Shown one piece after another: positions 44,713-53,604 of a stretch of 64,000 nucleotides of DNA; the first letter of the stretch is position 1; the number at the start of each line of letters is the position of its first letter. The position numbers and the translations under genes are program-made. The notes below the pieces were generated by a model, which did not search any database, was not told where the DNA came from, and saw only the letters and a program-made list of their open reading frames with translations. Where the stretch lies: assembly GCF_947568225.1 (NCBI RefSeq), contig NZ_CANOOQ010000001.1, forward strand, positions 2,790,001 through 2,854,000. The letters run 5' to 3'. The stretch is from Faecalispora anaeroviscerum (GTDB lineage Bacteria > Bacillota > Clostridia > Oscillospirales > Acutalibacteraceae).

Positions 44713-44743
44713 ATACCACAGGCGCAGCGCGCCGTTGTGGTAT
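44713..44743 (-). promoter_or_regulatory. Extended -10 promoter of the regulator operon within a dyad
   Basis: On the minus strand TGGTATAAT (extended -10) lies about 35 bases before the regulator start. It overlaps an inverted repeat, ATACCACA-GGCGC (44713-44725) and GCGCC-GT-TGTGGTAT (44729-44743), which has a two-base bulge. The dyad is a candidate operator. Confidence 0.5.
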
Positions 44744-44761
44744 ATTTTAAATTGGCAAAGC

Positions 44762-44794
44762 TGATATAATAGCCGCTTTGCGGCTATTATATCA
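44762..44794. terminator. Perfect inverted repeat in the divergent intergenic region
   Basis: TGATATAATAGCCG (44762-44775) and CGGCTATTATATCA (44781-44794) are perfectly complementary around a five-base loop. It may insulate the two promoters or bind a regulator. Confidence 0.5.
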
Positions 44795-44814
44795 TAAATT
44801 TTGGAAAGAGTTTA

Positions 44815-44842
44815 ACCGCTTGTGCAGATTTTCGACCGCTTG
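44815..44842 (+). promoter_or_regulatory. LytTR-type direct repeat operator
   Basis: ACCGCTTG occurs at 44815-44822 and 44835-44842; as nine-base units the repeats are spaced by about 12 bases. The first unit with its next base, ACCGCTTGT, fits the LytTR consensus [TA][AC][CA]GTTN[AG][TG] at eight of nine positions. TTGAAA (44854-44859) and TACCCT (44877-44882) with 17-base spacing follow, giving the usual activator position. Confidence 0.55.
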
Positions 44843-44889
44843 ATCATAACATCTTGAAAACCTCTTGACAAAATGCTACCCTAATAAAA

Positions 44890-44928
44890 ACTACCAGACT
44901 TCTGATGAAGGGGCCTGGTAGTTTTTTG
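44890..44928 (+). terminator. Leader terminator/attenuator before the pseudo-receiver genes
   Basis: ACTACCAG (44890-44897) pairs with CTGGTAGT (44915-44922), followed by a T run. It lies between the inferred start of transcription and the ribosome site at 44944, so transcripts would often end here unless read-through is regulated. Confidence 0.6.
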
Positions 44929-44955
44929 ATTTTTATAAAGGAAGGAGGAGGTCGT

Positions 44956-45336
44956 GTGAATGTTGCATTGTGTGCGGCGTTCTTGGAAGAGGACGTCTGG
45001 GAGAGCCGTCTGCGGGCGGCCGCTTCCCCGCAAAGACTTGAACTTACGGAGCGTAACAGCGCCCGGGCACTGTTGCCCCTGCTGGAATTAAAGCCGTTTT
45101 CCCTTCTGGCTGTGGCCTTAAACAGCGTGGCGGGGCTGGAAGCGGTGCGGCAGCTTCGGGAAAAAGCACCAGACGTGCCTCTTCTGTGGATTTCCGATGA
45201 GGATTACAGCCTGTTTGGCTACCAATACCGTGTGACCTGTTTTCTGCGAAGGCCGGTATCCGATACGGAGCTGCGGGAAGCGGTAGCAGGCTGCCTGAAA
45301 CTTTCAGAAAAAGGAGAGGAGGAAACGGAAAAATGA
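44956..45336 (+). CDS. Pseudo-receiver protein 1
   Basis: The 126-residue protein has a CheY-like layout but lost the key residues: the third strand reads LLAVALNSVAGLEAVRQLR with no Asp at the phospho-acceptor position, and the conserved Lys is Arg (CFLRRPVS). It has no output domain. GTG 44956 follows GGAGGAGG (44944-44951). It overlaps the next gene by four bases. It could act as a phosphorylation-independent partner or decoy for the neighbouring kinase/regulator. Confidence 0.75.
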   Translation: MNVALCAAFLEEDVWESRLRAAASPQRLELTERNSARALLPLLELKPFSLLAVALNSVAGLEAVRQLREKAPDVPLLWISDEDYSLFGYQYRVTCFLRRPVSDTELREAVAGCLKLSEKGEEETEK

Positions 45337-45728
45337 CAAAAACCATTGCGCTGTGCGGTGTTGGTGAAGAACTAACCCAAACACTGGAGCACTGCGGCGG
45401 ATACCAGCTCCTGCGCTTTTGCGACGAGCCGGAGCGGCGCGGGGACGTAAAGCTGGCCTATTATTTGCGAGACGGTCCGCCTGTGGCACTTGCCATCGTG
45501 GGCTATCCCGGAGCCGAGGGGCTTGCCGCCTGCGATTATCTGCGAACGCAGAACCGCGCGTTGCCCATCCTGTGGCTTTGCGACCGGAGAGAATTCGAGT
45601 TGGAAGCAAAGCGGCTTGGCGTAAGCTTTTACGGCACCAGCCCGCCCGGAACAGAGCGACTTGCCGCTCGATTGATCAGTGCCAGCCTTGAGACGGATGC
45701 CGGATCGGCTGCTTATAGCGGCAGATAA
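45333..45728 (+). CDS. Pseudo-receiver protein 2
   Basis: The 131-residue product is similar in pattern to the preceding protein: ALAIVGYPGAEGLAACDYLR replaces the phospho-acceptor strand, and LPILWLCDRREFE follows, with no conserved Lys. It has no DNA-binding part. The start overlaps the upstream stop (ATGA). Together with its neighbour it forms a tandem of stand-alone degenerate receivers in front of a giant surface protein. Assignment rests on fold pattern, not on a close match. Confidence 0.65.
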   Translation: MTKTIALCGVGEELTQTLEHCGGYQLLRFCDEPERRGDVKLAYYLRDGPPVALAIVGYPGAEGLAACDYLRTQNRALPILWLCDRREFELEAKRLGVSFYGTSPPGTERLAARLISASLETDAGSAAYSGR

Positions 45729-45791
45729 GCAAGAGAAGATTCAAAAACAAATAACAAGGCAATGCCGCTTCAAAAAGGAGGGCATTGAGCA

Positions 45792-48700
45792 ATGGAGGGA
45801 ATTATGGAAATGAAACAAATAGCGGAGCGCCTAAACAATGTTCCTGTTAGAAAAAAAGTAAAGCAGCTATTGGCTGCAACGCTGGCTGTCTTGATGATGA
45901 ACCCGGTCACAGGCTACGGCACGATTGTCCATGCGCAGGAAGCGGGAATCATCACGGCCTTTGCGGAACTGTCCGGGGAGATTTCCGGTCAGCAGCTTGC
46001 GGTGGGCGCGAAGGAATCGGACATTCATCTGCCGGATACGTTGGAGGTGACTATTGGTGTTCCTGCAACAGACACAACGGAAAGCACTGCGGAGGAGTCA
46101 CAGCCCGGCGGGAACACCCCGGAAGAACCAGCGGCTGACGAACCCACCGGCGAGGATTCTGCCGTTTCGGGAAACGACGCGGAAGAACCGCAGGATGAGT
46201 TAAGCAGCGCAGCACCTGCCGTAGAAATCACGACCGGAGCCGCAATTGATGCGGAGACGGAGGGCACCGAGCGGGAGCCGTTAAAAACGACACAGACCGT
46301 CACGCTGGAGAATATTACCTGGGAGATTGATGCGGAAAACAGCGCTTCCGACACGTATGACTCCAGTGAAAACGGCGCCTATTACACCTATGTACCCGTT
46401 CTGCCGGAGGGCTATGCCGTGGCGGACGGCGTAAGCCTGCCGGAAATCAGTGTGCGGATTGGCGGCGGTATGATGCGGATGATGGCCGGCGAGACGTCAG
46501 CTTCAATCGGCGCTGTTTCTTTGCAGGACGGAAAATATTACAACCAAGCCGGAGAAGTATTGGACACCGTACCAACAGGCGGTACGCCCTACCTCTACTA
46601 CAACGGCGGCGTTCTGACGGTAACAGGCGCTTATGTGATAAATCCTCTCAATCTCAATTTTACCACCCCTCAAATCAGCATCCAAAGCGGCACACTGACC
46701 ATTGTCGGTTCGGGCAGCTTGACCATTGAAAACAACAACACACCGTGCGTTAATATTCAATCAGGTGCGGCGCTTGTTTTAGCGGGCGCGGTGAACTTCA
46801 AAGCCCAAAGCACCGCAGGGATTCCCATCATGCTGGGAGGCAGTTTCGTAACGGAAAACGGCTATTCGGGTGCTATTCGTTTGGAAGGTATGGGCAGCAT
46901 ACTTTCACAGATGGAGGAAATCGACCTGAACACAACCGGTGCCATCGCAATTCAAGGTAAAGGCTCTGCACCGATTATCAGCTGTGACGGCTCTATTCAG
47001 ATGACGGGCGCAAGCATTACAATTCTAAATCCAAACCATTCTGCTTCAGCCAGCAATGGCATTCTGGTAAGTGCGGGGCAGGATGTCAGTCTGACAGCAA
47101 CAGTGGGTGGTGTGAACCTGGAGGCAAGCAGCAACTACCCGATTTTGGATGTGGGTGGAAACATCATTCTATCAGCCGCTGAAAATGTAAGTGTAATGAA
47201 CTATAACATGTGGGAACCCGGCGTGAACTGGAAGGGCAGCAAATTTTCGATAACAGCTGCCGAGGGTGTCGCAGTCTACGGTCAGATGATTGGAACCGGA
47301 GAACAGCCAAGTGTAGAAATCAAGTGCACTGGGGGCGACAATTTGCAGCTGCTTGGTGGAATCTCACTGGGCAACAATGGAACGTGTACGGTGAATTCCA
47401 ATGGCAGCATCGAAATCGCTGGTTACGATGGAACTAAGCCGGTGTTTTCCGGAAAATCACTCACGCTGGATGTTGACAATGACATTATCGTTCGGCGCGA
47501 GAACGATGACGGAAGCACCGTTCCGGTTATTTCCGCGACTGAGCAGCAGTTCACCAGCAAAAATAGTGTCGTAGTTGTTTCGGGCAGTACCGGTTCAACC
47601 ATCAGGACCAAGGACGGGCAGACCATTCAGGCTGCCTTTGGCGGATATGTGACCAGTGAGTGCTTGAATTTATCGACACCGCCTGCGGTCGCTACGTTCT
47701 ATATTGCCGGTAAGGGTTCCATCCTCTACACCCCGGCACAGGGGGGAACCCCTGCCGTGCTGGCACTGACAAATGCAACCATAGATACCCAAGATAATGC
47801 AATCATTCTGCCTGATGGCGCTGTTACGATGCAGCTGAGCGGCAAAAACATCCTGCATTCAGATACGAAGGATGGGATTGGTATCGTAGGGAATGGTTCA
47901 TTAACCATCACCAGCTCCAATGGCGGTACGCTGAATATGGAATCAATGGGGCTTACCATGGAATTCAATGAAGAGTACGACTCAACCATCACAATCGGCG
48001 GAAACGCTTCCGTAACAGCGGTTTCACATAAAAGCTCCGCCGTATTAACAGGGGGAAACCTGACCGTAGAACCGACTGCCAAATTTGCCGCAAAAGGCAT
48101 AATGGCTGATGTGATGATTGAAGGAAACTTCCATGCGCCGAACTTCAACGGCAGTGTGGTTGTTGTGAATGAAAAGGTGGATCCTAGAACCTTTGATATG
48201 ACAATCCACGGCACTTGTGACATGCCGGTAATAATGACTAGCCTACCGATCGGCATATCGCAGTTCGGCGCTGCTTCCCTGCACATCCCAAGCGGTGCGC
48301 AGATGACCATTCCTTCTGGTCAGCCGCTGATGGTTACGGACATGGCCAAACTGAAGCTTGAGGGCAAAATCATCAACAACGGGATGATATGCCTGCCTGT
48401 TGGCGCCACTGCCGGCCAAATCAAAGCCATGAAGCTGACCGGTTCCGGTGTTGTGCTAGTACCCGAAAGCATTGACGGAAATGGTATGCCTTCAAAGGAT
48501 GGAAAATTCTACACCAATGGCGGCGTCGCGGTCAAGACCGCCGACGACCTTGACCTGACCACCGACGGCCACAGCGGCAAAACGGTGGCGAACGACGGCT
48601 ACAGCTGGGATGGCAGCACCCTGACTCTGGGCGGCGTTTTCATTCAAGGGAATATTACGCTGCCTGCCAATAATGCAACAGTCAACACTACCGCAGCCAC

Positions 48701-51080
48701 TATGATTCAGGGTGGAATCACAGGAGCCGGCGGCACCACCATGCATCTTACCTTTACCGGCGCCGCACCGCTGGCTATCAACGGCGGCATCAGCGCAGGT
48801 TCAAACGGCGATACGGTTACCGTGCAGAGCGGCGCACAGGTAACGGTGAACGGCGGCCTCTCGCTGGGGGAAGGCGGGGACGGTGTACTGACCGTCACAG
48901 GCTCGGGCACGGTGATGGAGGTTTCTTCTTCCACCGGCTATGCGGTTTACTGCCAAAATGTGAAGGTTGAAAACGGCGCAACCCTAACTGTCAAAGCCGA
49001 GGGCACAGATTCCGTCGGCGTGCAAGCGGTGAAACCGGGCGGTAACGTCAGCGTCACCGGCGGCTCCACCCTGACGGCGGGCTGTGACTACGGCGTGTTC
49101 CTCATCGACGGCAAGCTGACGGTGGACGATACCAGCAAATTGATTACAAACGGTGCGGTGGCCCCATTCTGCATTTTGGATACCACCTCCTCCAAGGCGC
49201 AGAGCGAGCTTCTTTCTCTGGCAAACACTCCTTCCGATACCGAAATCGCTTCCATGAAAGGAACGACTGATTTTAGCGGCAGTAAGCATACCTACTGGAG
49301 CCTGATACCGAAAAACGGCAAGCTGGGTGTGGAAAATGAGGAACCTGAATTTGTAACCTTGACGGGCGCGAAGACCGGAATGCTCACCTTTGCCAAGGCG
49401 ACAAACCCCGGCGGAAATAACAATAACGGAGATGGGGATGACGATAACGGCAGTTCTTCCTCCGGCAGCAGTTCTACCGCAACCACAACAACACCGGAAA
49501 AGAAGCCTGACCAGCCTGTCATCGGCAGCGTCAATGCCGCGGGCAAGGTTACGGATAGTCATGCGGTCGTTCTCATTACCGACAGCATTGTGAAAGCGGC
49601 TATCGAAAAGGCACAGTCTGCCGCAAGCGCACAGGGCAAAACGGCGAATGGGATCGGTGCAGAGGTGTCTGTTACGGCTCCCGGTGCGAAAAGCTTTACG
49701 GTCATTACAGAACGCGCTGCACTGAACCGATTGGTTAGCACGAACGTTAAGCTGTTTCAGATCATTGGTCTGCCAGCCAACTTCTGCTTTGATCAGGCTT
49801 CCTTGAAACAACAGCAGGAGCAGGGAACCGGCGACATAACAATGATGCTGAAGCCTGCTACGGTCAAAAATGTCCGCAGTGCCTGCGACATTACACTCAG
49901 CACGGTAAAGAACGGCAAAACCGTAAACATTACCTCGATGAACAAGGGAAGCGTAACTCTGTCCCTGCCGTATACACTTGGCAAGAACGAAGCGGTGGGC
50001 GGCGTGTACGCCGTGTATGTAGACGCAAAGGGCAACGCCGCCCGCATTGCAGGCTCCGCCTATGACAGGAACAGCGGGAGTGTGATTTTTACAACTAATT
50101 ACTTCTCCCGGTACGGGATCGGCTACACTGCTTCGGCAGCAAAGTTTACGGACATTTCCTCCCATTGGGCAAAGGAAAGCATCGACTATGTGGTGGGCAG
50201 AGGGCTGTTCGGCAGTAATGCGGCGGGCAAGTTTAACCCCGATGCTGCCGTCACAAGGGGCGACTTTGTTACCGCCCTCGGCAGGCTGGCGGGTGTGGAT
50301 ACCAAAGCCTATATGAGGAGCAGCTTTACAGATGTGAAAGCAGGTTCCTATTATCTGCCTTACATCGAGTGGGCGTACAGCAAGGGCATTATTCAGGGAA
50401 TCGGAAACAATCAGTTTGCCCCGGAAAGAGCAGTCACCCGTGAGGAAATCGCGCTGATCTTTGCAAACTACGCAAAGGCAACCGGCTATACGCTGCCTGT
50501 GATTCGTGAAGCTACTACATTTTCTGATGCCTCCAGCATCGGCAGTGCTTACAAAGATGCTGTAAAAGCGATGCAGCAGGCAGGCGTTATCATGGGAAAA
50601 AATAATAATGTATTTCATCCCGCTTCCAGTGCCACCCGCGCGGAGGCTGCCGCTATGCTGACCCGGTATGTCAAACTCACCATTCATCCTGCTACAGCTC
50701 AGGGCTGGGCAAAAAATGATTCCGGTCAGTGGATGTACTTGAAAGACGGCAAGGCCCTTACCGGGTGGCAGACCATAGGCGGAAAGGTTTACTGCTTTGA
50801 CAGCAGCGGAAGCGCTTTCGCCAGCGGCTGGAGACAAAACGCAAAAGGGAAATGGGTATTTCTTTCCTCTGATGGCAGCGCCGTTACCGGCTGGAAAGAT
50901 ATTGGCGAGAACGGCCGCAGCAAGCGCTATTACTTCACCGGAGATGGTATTCGGGTATCCGGCAAGTGGCTTCAGATCGACGGCAAATGGTATTACTTCT
51001 ATGCCGACGGCTCCCTGGCCACAAGCACCAAGATTGATGGCTATGAAGTTGATGCAAACGGTGTGAGAAAAACGAAATAA
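45792..51080 (+). CDS. Giant SLH and wall-repeat surface protein
   Basis: The 1,762-residue protein has a signal peptide (about 19-48, ending IVHAQEA), an acidic low-complexity stretch (about 85-150), a long beta-helix-like region with repeated GGxLTV/GSLTI-type units (about 230-1190), an Asn/Gly/Ser-rich linker (near 1210), a further domain, three SLH domains (about 1448-1633: KFTDISSHWAKESIDY, SFTDVKAGSYYLPYIEWAY, TFSDASSIGSAYKDAV) and a C-terminal choline-binding-type repeat region (about 1636-1757, GWRQNAKGKWVFL, GKWLQIDGKWYYF). Two different wall anchors on one protein are uncommon. AGGAGGG precedes ATG 45792. Probable adhesin. Confidence 0.92.
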   Translation: MEGIMEMKQIAERLNNVPVRKKVKQLLAATLAVLMMNPVTGYGTIVHAQEAGIITAFAELSGEISGQQLAVGAKESDIHLPDTLEVTIGVPATDTTESTAEESQPGGNTPEEPAADEPTGEDSAVSGNDAEEPQDELSSAAPAVEITTGAAIDAETEGTEREPLKTTQTVTLENITWEIDAENSASDTYDSSENGAYYTYVPVLPEGYAVADGVSLPEISVRIGGGMMRMMAGETSASIGAVSLQDGKYYNQAGEVLDTVPTGGTPYLYYNGGVLTVTGAYVINPLNLNFTTPQISIQSGTLTIVGSGSLTIENNNTPCVNIQSGAALVLAGAVNFKAQSTAGIPIMLGGSFVTENGYSGAIRLEGMGSILSQMEEIDLNTTGAIAIQGKGSAPIISCDGSIQMTGASITILNPNHSASASNGILVSAGQDVSLTATVGGVNLEASSNYPILDVGGNIILSAAENVSVMNYNMWEPGVNWKGSKFSITAAEGVAVYGQMIGTGEQPSVEIKCTGGDNLQLLGGISLGNNGTCTVNSNGSIEIAGYDGTKPVFSGKSLTLDVDNDIIVRRENDDGSTVPVISATEQQFTSKNSVVVVSGSTGSTIRTKDGQTIQAAFGGYVTSECLNLSTPPAVATFYIAGKGSILYTPAQGGTPAVLALTNATIDTQDNAIILPDGAVTMQLSGKNILHSDTKDGIGIVGNGSLTITSSNGGTLNMESMGLTMEFNEEYDSTITIGGNASVTAVSHKSSAVLTGGNLTVEPTAKFAAKGIMADVMIEGNFHAPNFNGSVVVVNEKVDPRTFDMTIHGTCDMPVIMTSLPIGISQFGAASLHIPSGAQMTIPSGQPLMVTDMAKLKLEGKIINNGMICLPVGATAGQIKAMKLTGSGVVLVPESIDGNGMPSKDGKFYTNGGVAVKTADDLDLTTDGHSGKTVANDGYSWDGSTLTLGGVFIQGNITLPANNATVNTTAATMIQGGITGAGGTTMHLTFTGAAPLAINGGISAGSNGDTVTVQSGAQVTVNGGLSLGEGGDGVLTVTGSGTVMEVSSSTGYAVYCQNVKVENGATLTVKAEGTDSVGVQAVKPGGNVSVTGGSTLTAGCDYGVFLIDGKLTVDDTSKLITNGAVAPFCILDTTSSKAQSELLSLANTPSDTEIASMKGTTDFSGSKHTYWSLIPKNGKLGVENEEPEFVTLTGAKTGMLTFAKATNPGGNNNNGDGDDDNGSSSSGSSSTATTTTPEKKPDQPVIGSVNAAGKVTDSHAVVLITDSIVKAAIEKAQSAASAQGKTANGIGAEVSVTAPGAKSFTVITERAALNRLVSTNVKLFQIIGLPANFCFDQASLKQQQEQGTGDITMMLKPATVKNVRSACDITLSTVKNGKTVNITSMNKGSVTLSLPYTLGKNEAVGGVYAVYVDAKGNAARIAGSAYDRNSGSVIFTTNYFSRYGIGYTASAAKFTDISSHWAKESIDYVVGRGLFGSNAAGKFNPDAAVTRGDFVTALGRLAGVDTKAYMRSSFTDVKAGSYYLPYIEWAYSKGIIQGIGNNQFAPERAVTREEIALIFANYAKATGYTLPVIREATTFSDASSIGSAYKDAVKAMQQAGVIMGKNNNVFHPASSATRAEAAAMLTRYVKLTIHPATAQGWAKNDSGQWMYLKDGKALTGWQTIGGKVYCFDSSGSAFASGWRQNAKGKWVFLSSDGSAVTGWKDIGENGRSKRYYFTGDGIRVSGKWLQIDGKWYYFYADGSLATSTKIDGYEVDANGVRKTK

Positions 51081-51499
51081 TATAGAATAACGTTAGGGGA
51101 AACCCATTGAAAGAGGGGGGCGCAAAGCCATAGGGCCTAAGGTGCTTTCGGGTGCTGTGATAGCCTGGCTGCCAATAACCGAGCAAGGCTCTGTGCAACA
51201 AGCTGCCTTTCATTTTTGCCGGCGTCGCACTAACCCTCTCCCAGGGCGGGAAAAATGAGTTTGGCCTGGCGTTTACACTCATAGCCTGTTTGTTGTTAGC
51301 ACTTGTTACAAAGCAAGGCACTCTACGCTCAAACCGTAGAGTGCCTTGCTTGCATTTCAACTGATTCATTCACATCTACTGTCACGCCTCTGATTCCAAG
51401 CAGGAGTGCTCCAATGGGTGTAAAAGCGATGGACTGCGTGCCGAATTGCTTGTGCAGAGAAATAAAACCTTGCGTTTCATAATAGTACCGCCTGTCTTA
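51081..51499. other. Non-coding gap after the surface-protein gene
   Basis: Apart from the hairpin at 51311-51351 nothing is recognisable. Short ORFs on both strands lack ribosome sites. Confidence 0.55.
51311..51351. terminator. Strong hairpin between converging genes
   Basis: AAGCAAGGCACTCTACG (51311-51327) and its exact complement (51335-51351) form a 17-base stem with a seven-base loop. It lies between the plus-strand giant gene and the minus-strand redox cluster. T runs are weak, so strength as a terminator is uncertain. Confidence 0.7.
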
Positions 51500-51850
51500 T
51501 CACCTGACTTTTTGCAGAATTTTCACTACCTCTTCTGTTTTCAGCACCTTACCATAGGAAACCACTTTTCCGTCGACGACCAGAGCGGGGGTGGACATCA
51601 CACCGTAGGCCGCAATTTGCGAAAAATCCTTTACGTGGTCGATCGTCGTATCCATTCCAAGTTGTTCCAATGCTTCTTTTGTTGCCGCTTCAAGCTGATT
51701 GCATTTTGCACACCCGCTGCCTAAAATTTTAACAGCTGCACCTTCGGCTTTTGCCTTATTCGCTTGTTCCATGCTCTCCGTATCGCAGTTTCCTCCGCAG
51801 CAGCAAGCGGCCTTTTCTTCCGTTCTCTTACCGAATAGAGACATATTCAT
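51500..51850 (-). CDS. Small thioredoxin-like redox protein with Cys-rich N-terminus
   Basis: The 116-residue protein is of the TM0996/MTH895 glutaredoxin-like family: GSGCAKCNQLE holds the CxxC site (about 45-48), and STPALVVDGKVVSYGK holds the cis-Pro. The N-terminus has a CCCGGNC cluster suited to binding thiophilic metal. AAAGGAG precedes ATG 51850; ATG 51844 is an alternative. It is the last gene of the ArsR-controlled cluster and may handle electrons or metal for the permease. Confidence 0.88.
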   Translation of the reverse strand: MNMSLFGKRTEEKAACCCGGNCDTESMEQANKAKAEGAAVKILGSGCAKCNQLEAATKEALEQLGMDTTIDHVKDFSQIAAYGVMSTPALVVDGKVVSYGKVLKTEEVVKILQKVR

Positions 51851-51915
51851 TACACTCCTTTATTCATTATGTTATTTGTTAGCAGCATTTGCCCCCGCAG
51901 GAACAGCCGGATTTG

Positions 51916-52167
51916 CTAACCGGCTTCCTCAGATTCCTTCATGCCGTTCGGCGGTGTCCATCCGGTATCGTCGCCGACATAGGTAATTGCGCCAACCGGG
52001 CAACGATTCCCGCATCCATGGCAATGGTCGACGCAGGCCTCCGGATTTGTGACAACGGGAGACGGTGCCTTTGCGGAATCATAGACACCGTGGGAACACT
52101 TTGCAATGCAGGTGCCGCACTCCACACAGGTCAGGTACTCAATAACAGGATACCAAGTCTTTGCCAT
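51916..52167 (-). CDS. Ferredoxin-like 4Fe-4S protein
   Basis: The 83-residue protein contains CVECGTCIAKC and CVDHCHGCGNRCP, enough cysteines for two clusters, though the spacing departs from a standard 2[4Fe-4S] ferredoxin. GGAGGAACAT precedes ATG 52167. The stop TAG comes after EEAG; a +1 shift would extend it by a Cys-rich tail ending CSCGGKCC at 51879. It lies between the permease and redox genes and likely works with them. Confidence 0.85.
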   Translation of the reverse strand: MAKTWYPVIEYLTCVECGTCIAKCSHGVYDSAKAPSPVVTNPEACVDHCHGCGNRCPVGAITYVGDDTGWTPPNGMKESEEAG

Positions 52168-52182
52168 AATATGTTCCTCCTA

Positions 52183-53196
52183 CTATATAATAAATCTCTG
52201 AATGATATTGAAAAAATAGCCTACCATGATTATGCCAACGGTGCAGATTGCAATAAACAGCGCCAACAGCTTCGGCTTAACCGCCTTGCGGAGCATGATG
52301 ATGGAAGGAAGGGAAAGGGTGGTAACCGCCATCATAAACGATAAAATTGTGCCAAGCTGTGCCCCTTTGTATAACAACGCTTCCGCAATTGGGATAGTGC
52401 CGAAGATATCAGCGTACATTGGAACGCCGACAAGCGTTGCCAATACGACGCCAAACGGGTTGTTGCTGCCGAGTACAAGCGCCACCCATTCTTCCGGAAT
52501 CCAGTTGTGGATAATCGCTCCGATACCCACGCCAATCAAGATGTAAGGAAACACTTTTTTAAAGGTAGATAGCATCTGTTCTTTCGCATAAATTAGACGG
52601 TCTTTTTTCGTTAGATCGGGAGACGCTATATCCACGCTTCCGGCGGTCAGGATAAAGCTTTCCACATGCTTCTCCATGTGAAGTCGTTCTATCATTGTTC
52701 CTCCAATAACGGCTATCATCAGCCCGACAATCACATAGAGAAAGGCCACTTTTGCTCCGAAAATGCTCATCAGCAAAAGCAATGATCCAAGATCAACCAT
52801 TGGGGAAGATATGAGGAAAGAAAACGTTACACCAACAGGCAGCCCCGCCGACGTAAACCCAATAAAAAGCGGGATAGAGGAGCAGGAGCAGAACGGTGTC
52901 ACCGTCCCGAGCAGTGCCGCAACGCAGTTCGCTCCGATCCCATGAAACCGTCCGAGAATTTGTTTACTGCGCTCCGGTGGGAAGTAACTCTGGATATAGC
53001 TGATTAGGAAAATCAGGAAGCACAGCAGAATCGTAATCTTTATGACATCATAGAGAAAAAACTCGATGCTTCCCATAAGGCGTGTGGACATATCCAATCC
53101 CAGTGCGGAAAGCCCACTTCCAATCAGCCCATCCAGCCATTTCATGCCGAGAATCTGATACTGGAAAAAGTCCCAAATTGCTTTTAGTATCTGCAT
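52183..53196 (-). CDS. ArsP/DUF318-type permease
   Basis: The 337-residue membrane protein has about eight spans and the family motif TPFCSCSSIPLFIGF, followed by GLPVGVTFSFLISSPMVD and PMYADIFGTIPIAEAL. ArsP proteins export trivalent organoarsenicals; other DUF318 members are uncharacterised. ATG 53196 follows GTGAGGG; the longer frame to 53271 would include the operator and was rejected. It is preceded by its own ArsR-type palindrome at 53230-53251. Confidence 0.9.
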   Translation of the reverse strand: MQILKAIWDFFQYQILGMKWLDGLIGSGLSALGLDMSTRLMGSIEFFLYDVIKITILLCFLIFLISYIQSYFPPERSKQILGRFHGIGANCVAALLGTVTPFCSCSSIPLFIGFTSAGLPVGVTFSFLISSPMVDLGSLLLLMSIFGAKVAFLYVIVGLMIAVIGGTMIERLHMEKHVESFILTAGSVDIASPDLTKKDRLIYAKEQMLSTFKKVFPYILIGVGIGAIIHNWIPEEWVALVLGSNNPFGVVLATLVGVPMYADIFGTIPIAEALLYKGAQLGTILSFMMAVTTLSLPSIIMLRKAVKPKLLALFIAICTVGIIMVGYFFNIIQRFII

Positions 53197-53229
53197 GGTG
53201 GAAACCCTCACTTTCAACAAAAGGAAAAT

Positions 53230-53251
53230 CATATCAAATATTTTTGATGTG
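53230..53251 (-). promoter_or_regulatory. ArsR-type operator before the permease
   Basis: CATATCAAA (53230-53238) and TTTGATGTG (53243-53251) form a 22-base dyad with one mismatch, the same sequence type as the operator upstream of arsR. Confidence 0.75.
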
Positions 53252-53285
53252 TAAAGCATTTTAAAAGCCATCCAATTGATGGCTT

Positions 53286-53594
53286 TTATTGGTTACAGCA
53301 CGAATTGTTATCTGTATCTGGCGTTGTCAGTTGCTTTAAAAGTGCTTCGGCATAGGAGCTGCCTTTTTCGCTGATTTGGTAATGCGTCCATTTCCCTTCC
53401 TGCCGGCTTTCCACAATACCCGACTCAACCAGTATCTTCATATGGTAAGATAGACCGGACTGCCCCAAGTCTAATTGTTCCAGCAAAACACAGGCGCATT
53501 TTTCGCCGTTGTGCAGCAACTCCAGTATCCGAAGACGTTTTTCGTCGCAAAGCGCTTTAAATACCTTTGCGTGTTCTTCATATTTCGTTTGCAA
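53286..53594 (-). CDS. arsR: ArsR-family repressor
   Basis: The 102-residue winged-helix protein has the ArsR DNA-reading helix (LGQSGLSYHMKILVESGIV) and CACVLLEQL, the Cys-x-Cys sensor site for As(III) or Sb(III), plus a C-terminal CC pair. It would leave its operators when metalloid binds. It has a palindromic operator 11 bases upstream (53605-53626), so it regulates itself. Confidence 0.92.
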   Translation of the reverse strand: MQTKYEEHAKVFKALCDEKRLRILELLHNGEKCACVLLEQLDLGQSGLSYHMKILVESGIVESRQEGKWTHYQISEKGSSYAEALLKQLTTPDTDNNSCCNQ

Positions 53595-53604
53595 GCAATC
53601 ACCT

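Noticed and set aside
48984..50837. A 617-codon open frame on the minus strand inside the giant surface-protein gene
   Set aside because: It is a composition shadow: no ribosome site, no recognisable domain, and it lies fully within a gene with clear SLH and wall-repeat motifs.
50935..51369. A 144-codon minus-strand frame across the end of the giant gene
   Set aside because: No ribosome site or family pattern; it overlaps coding sequence and the terminator-like hairpin.
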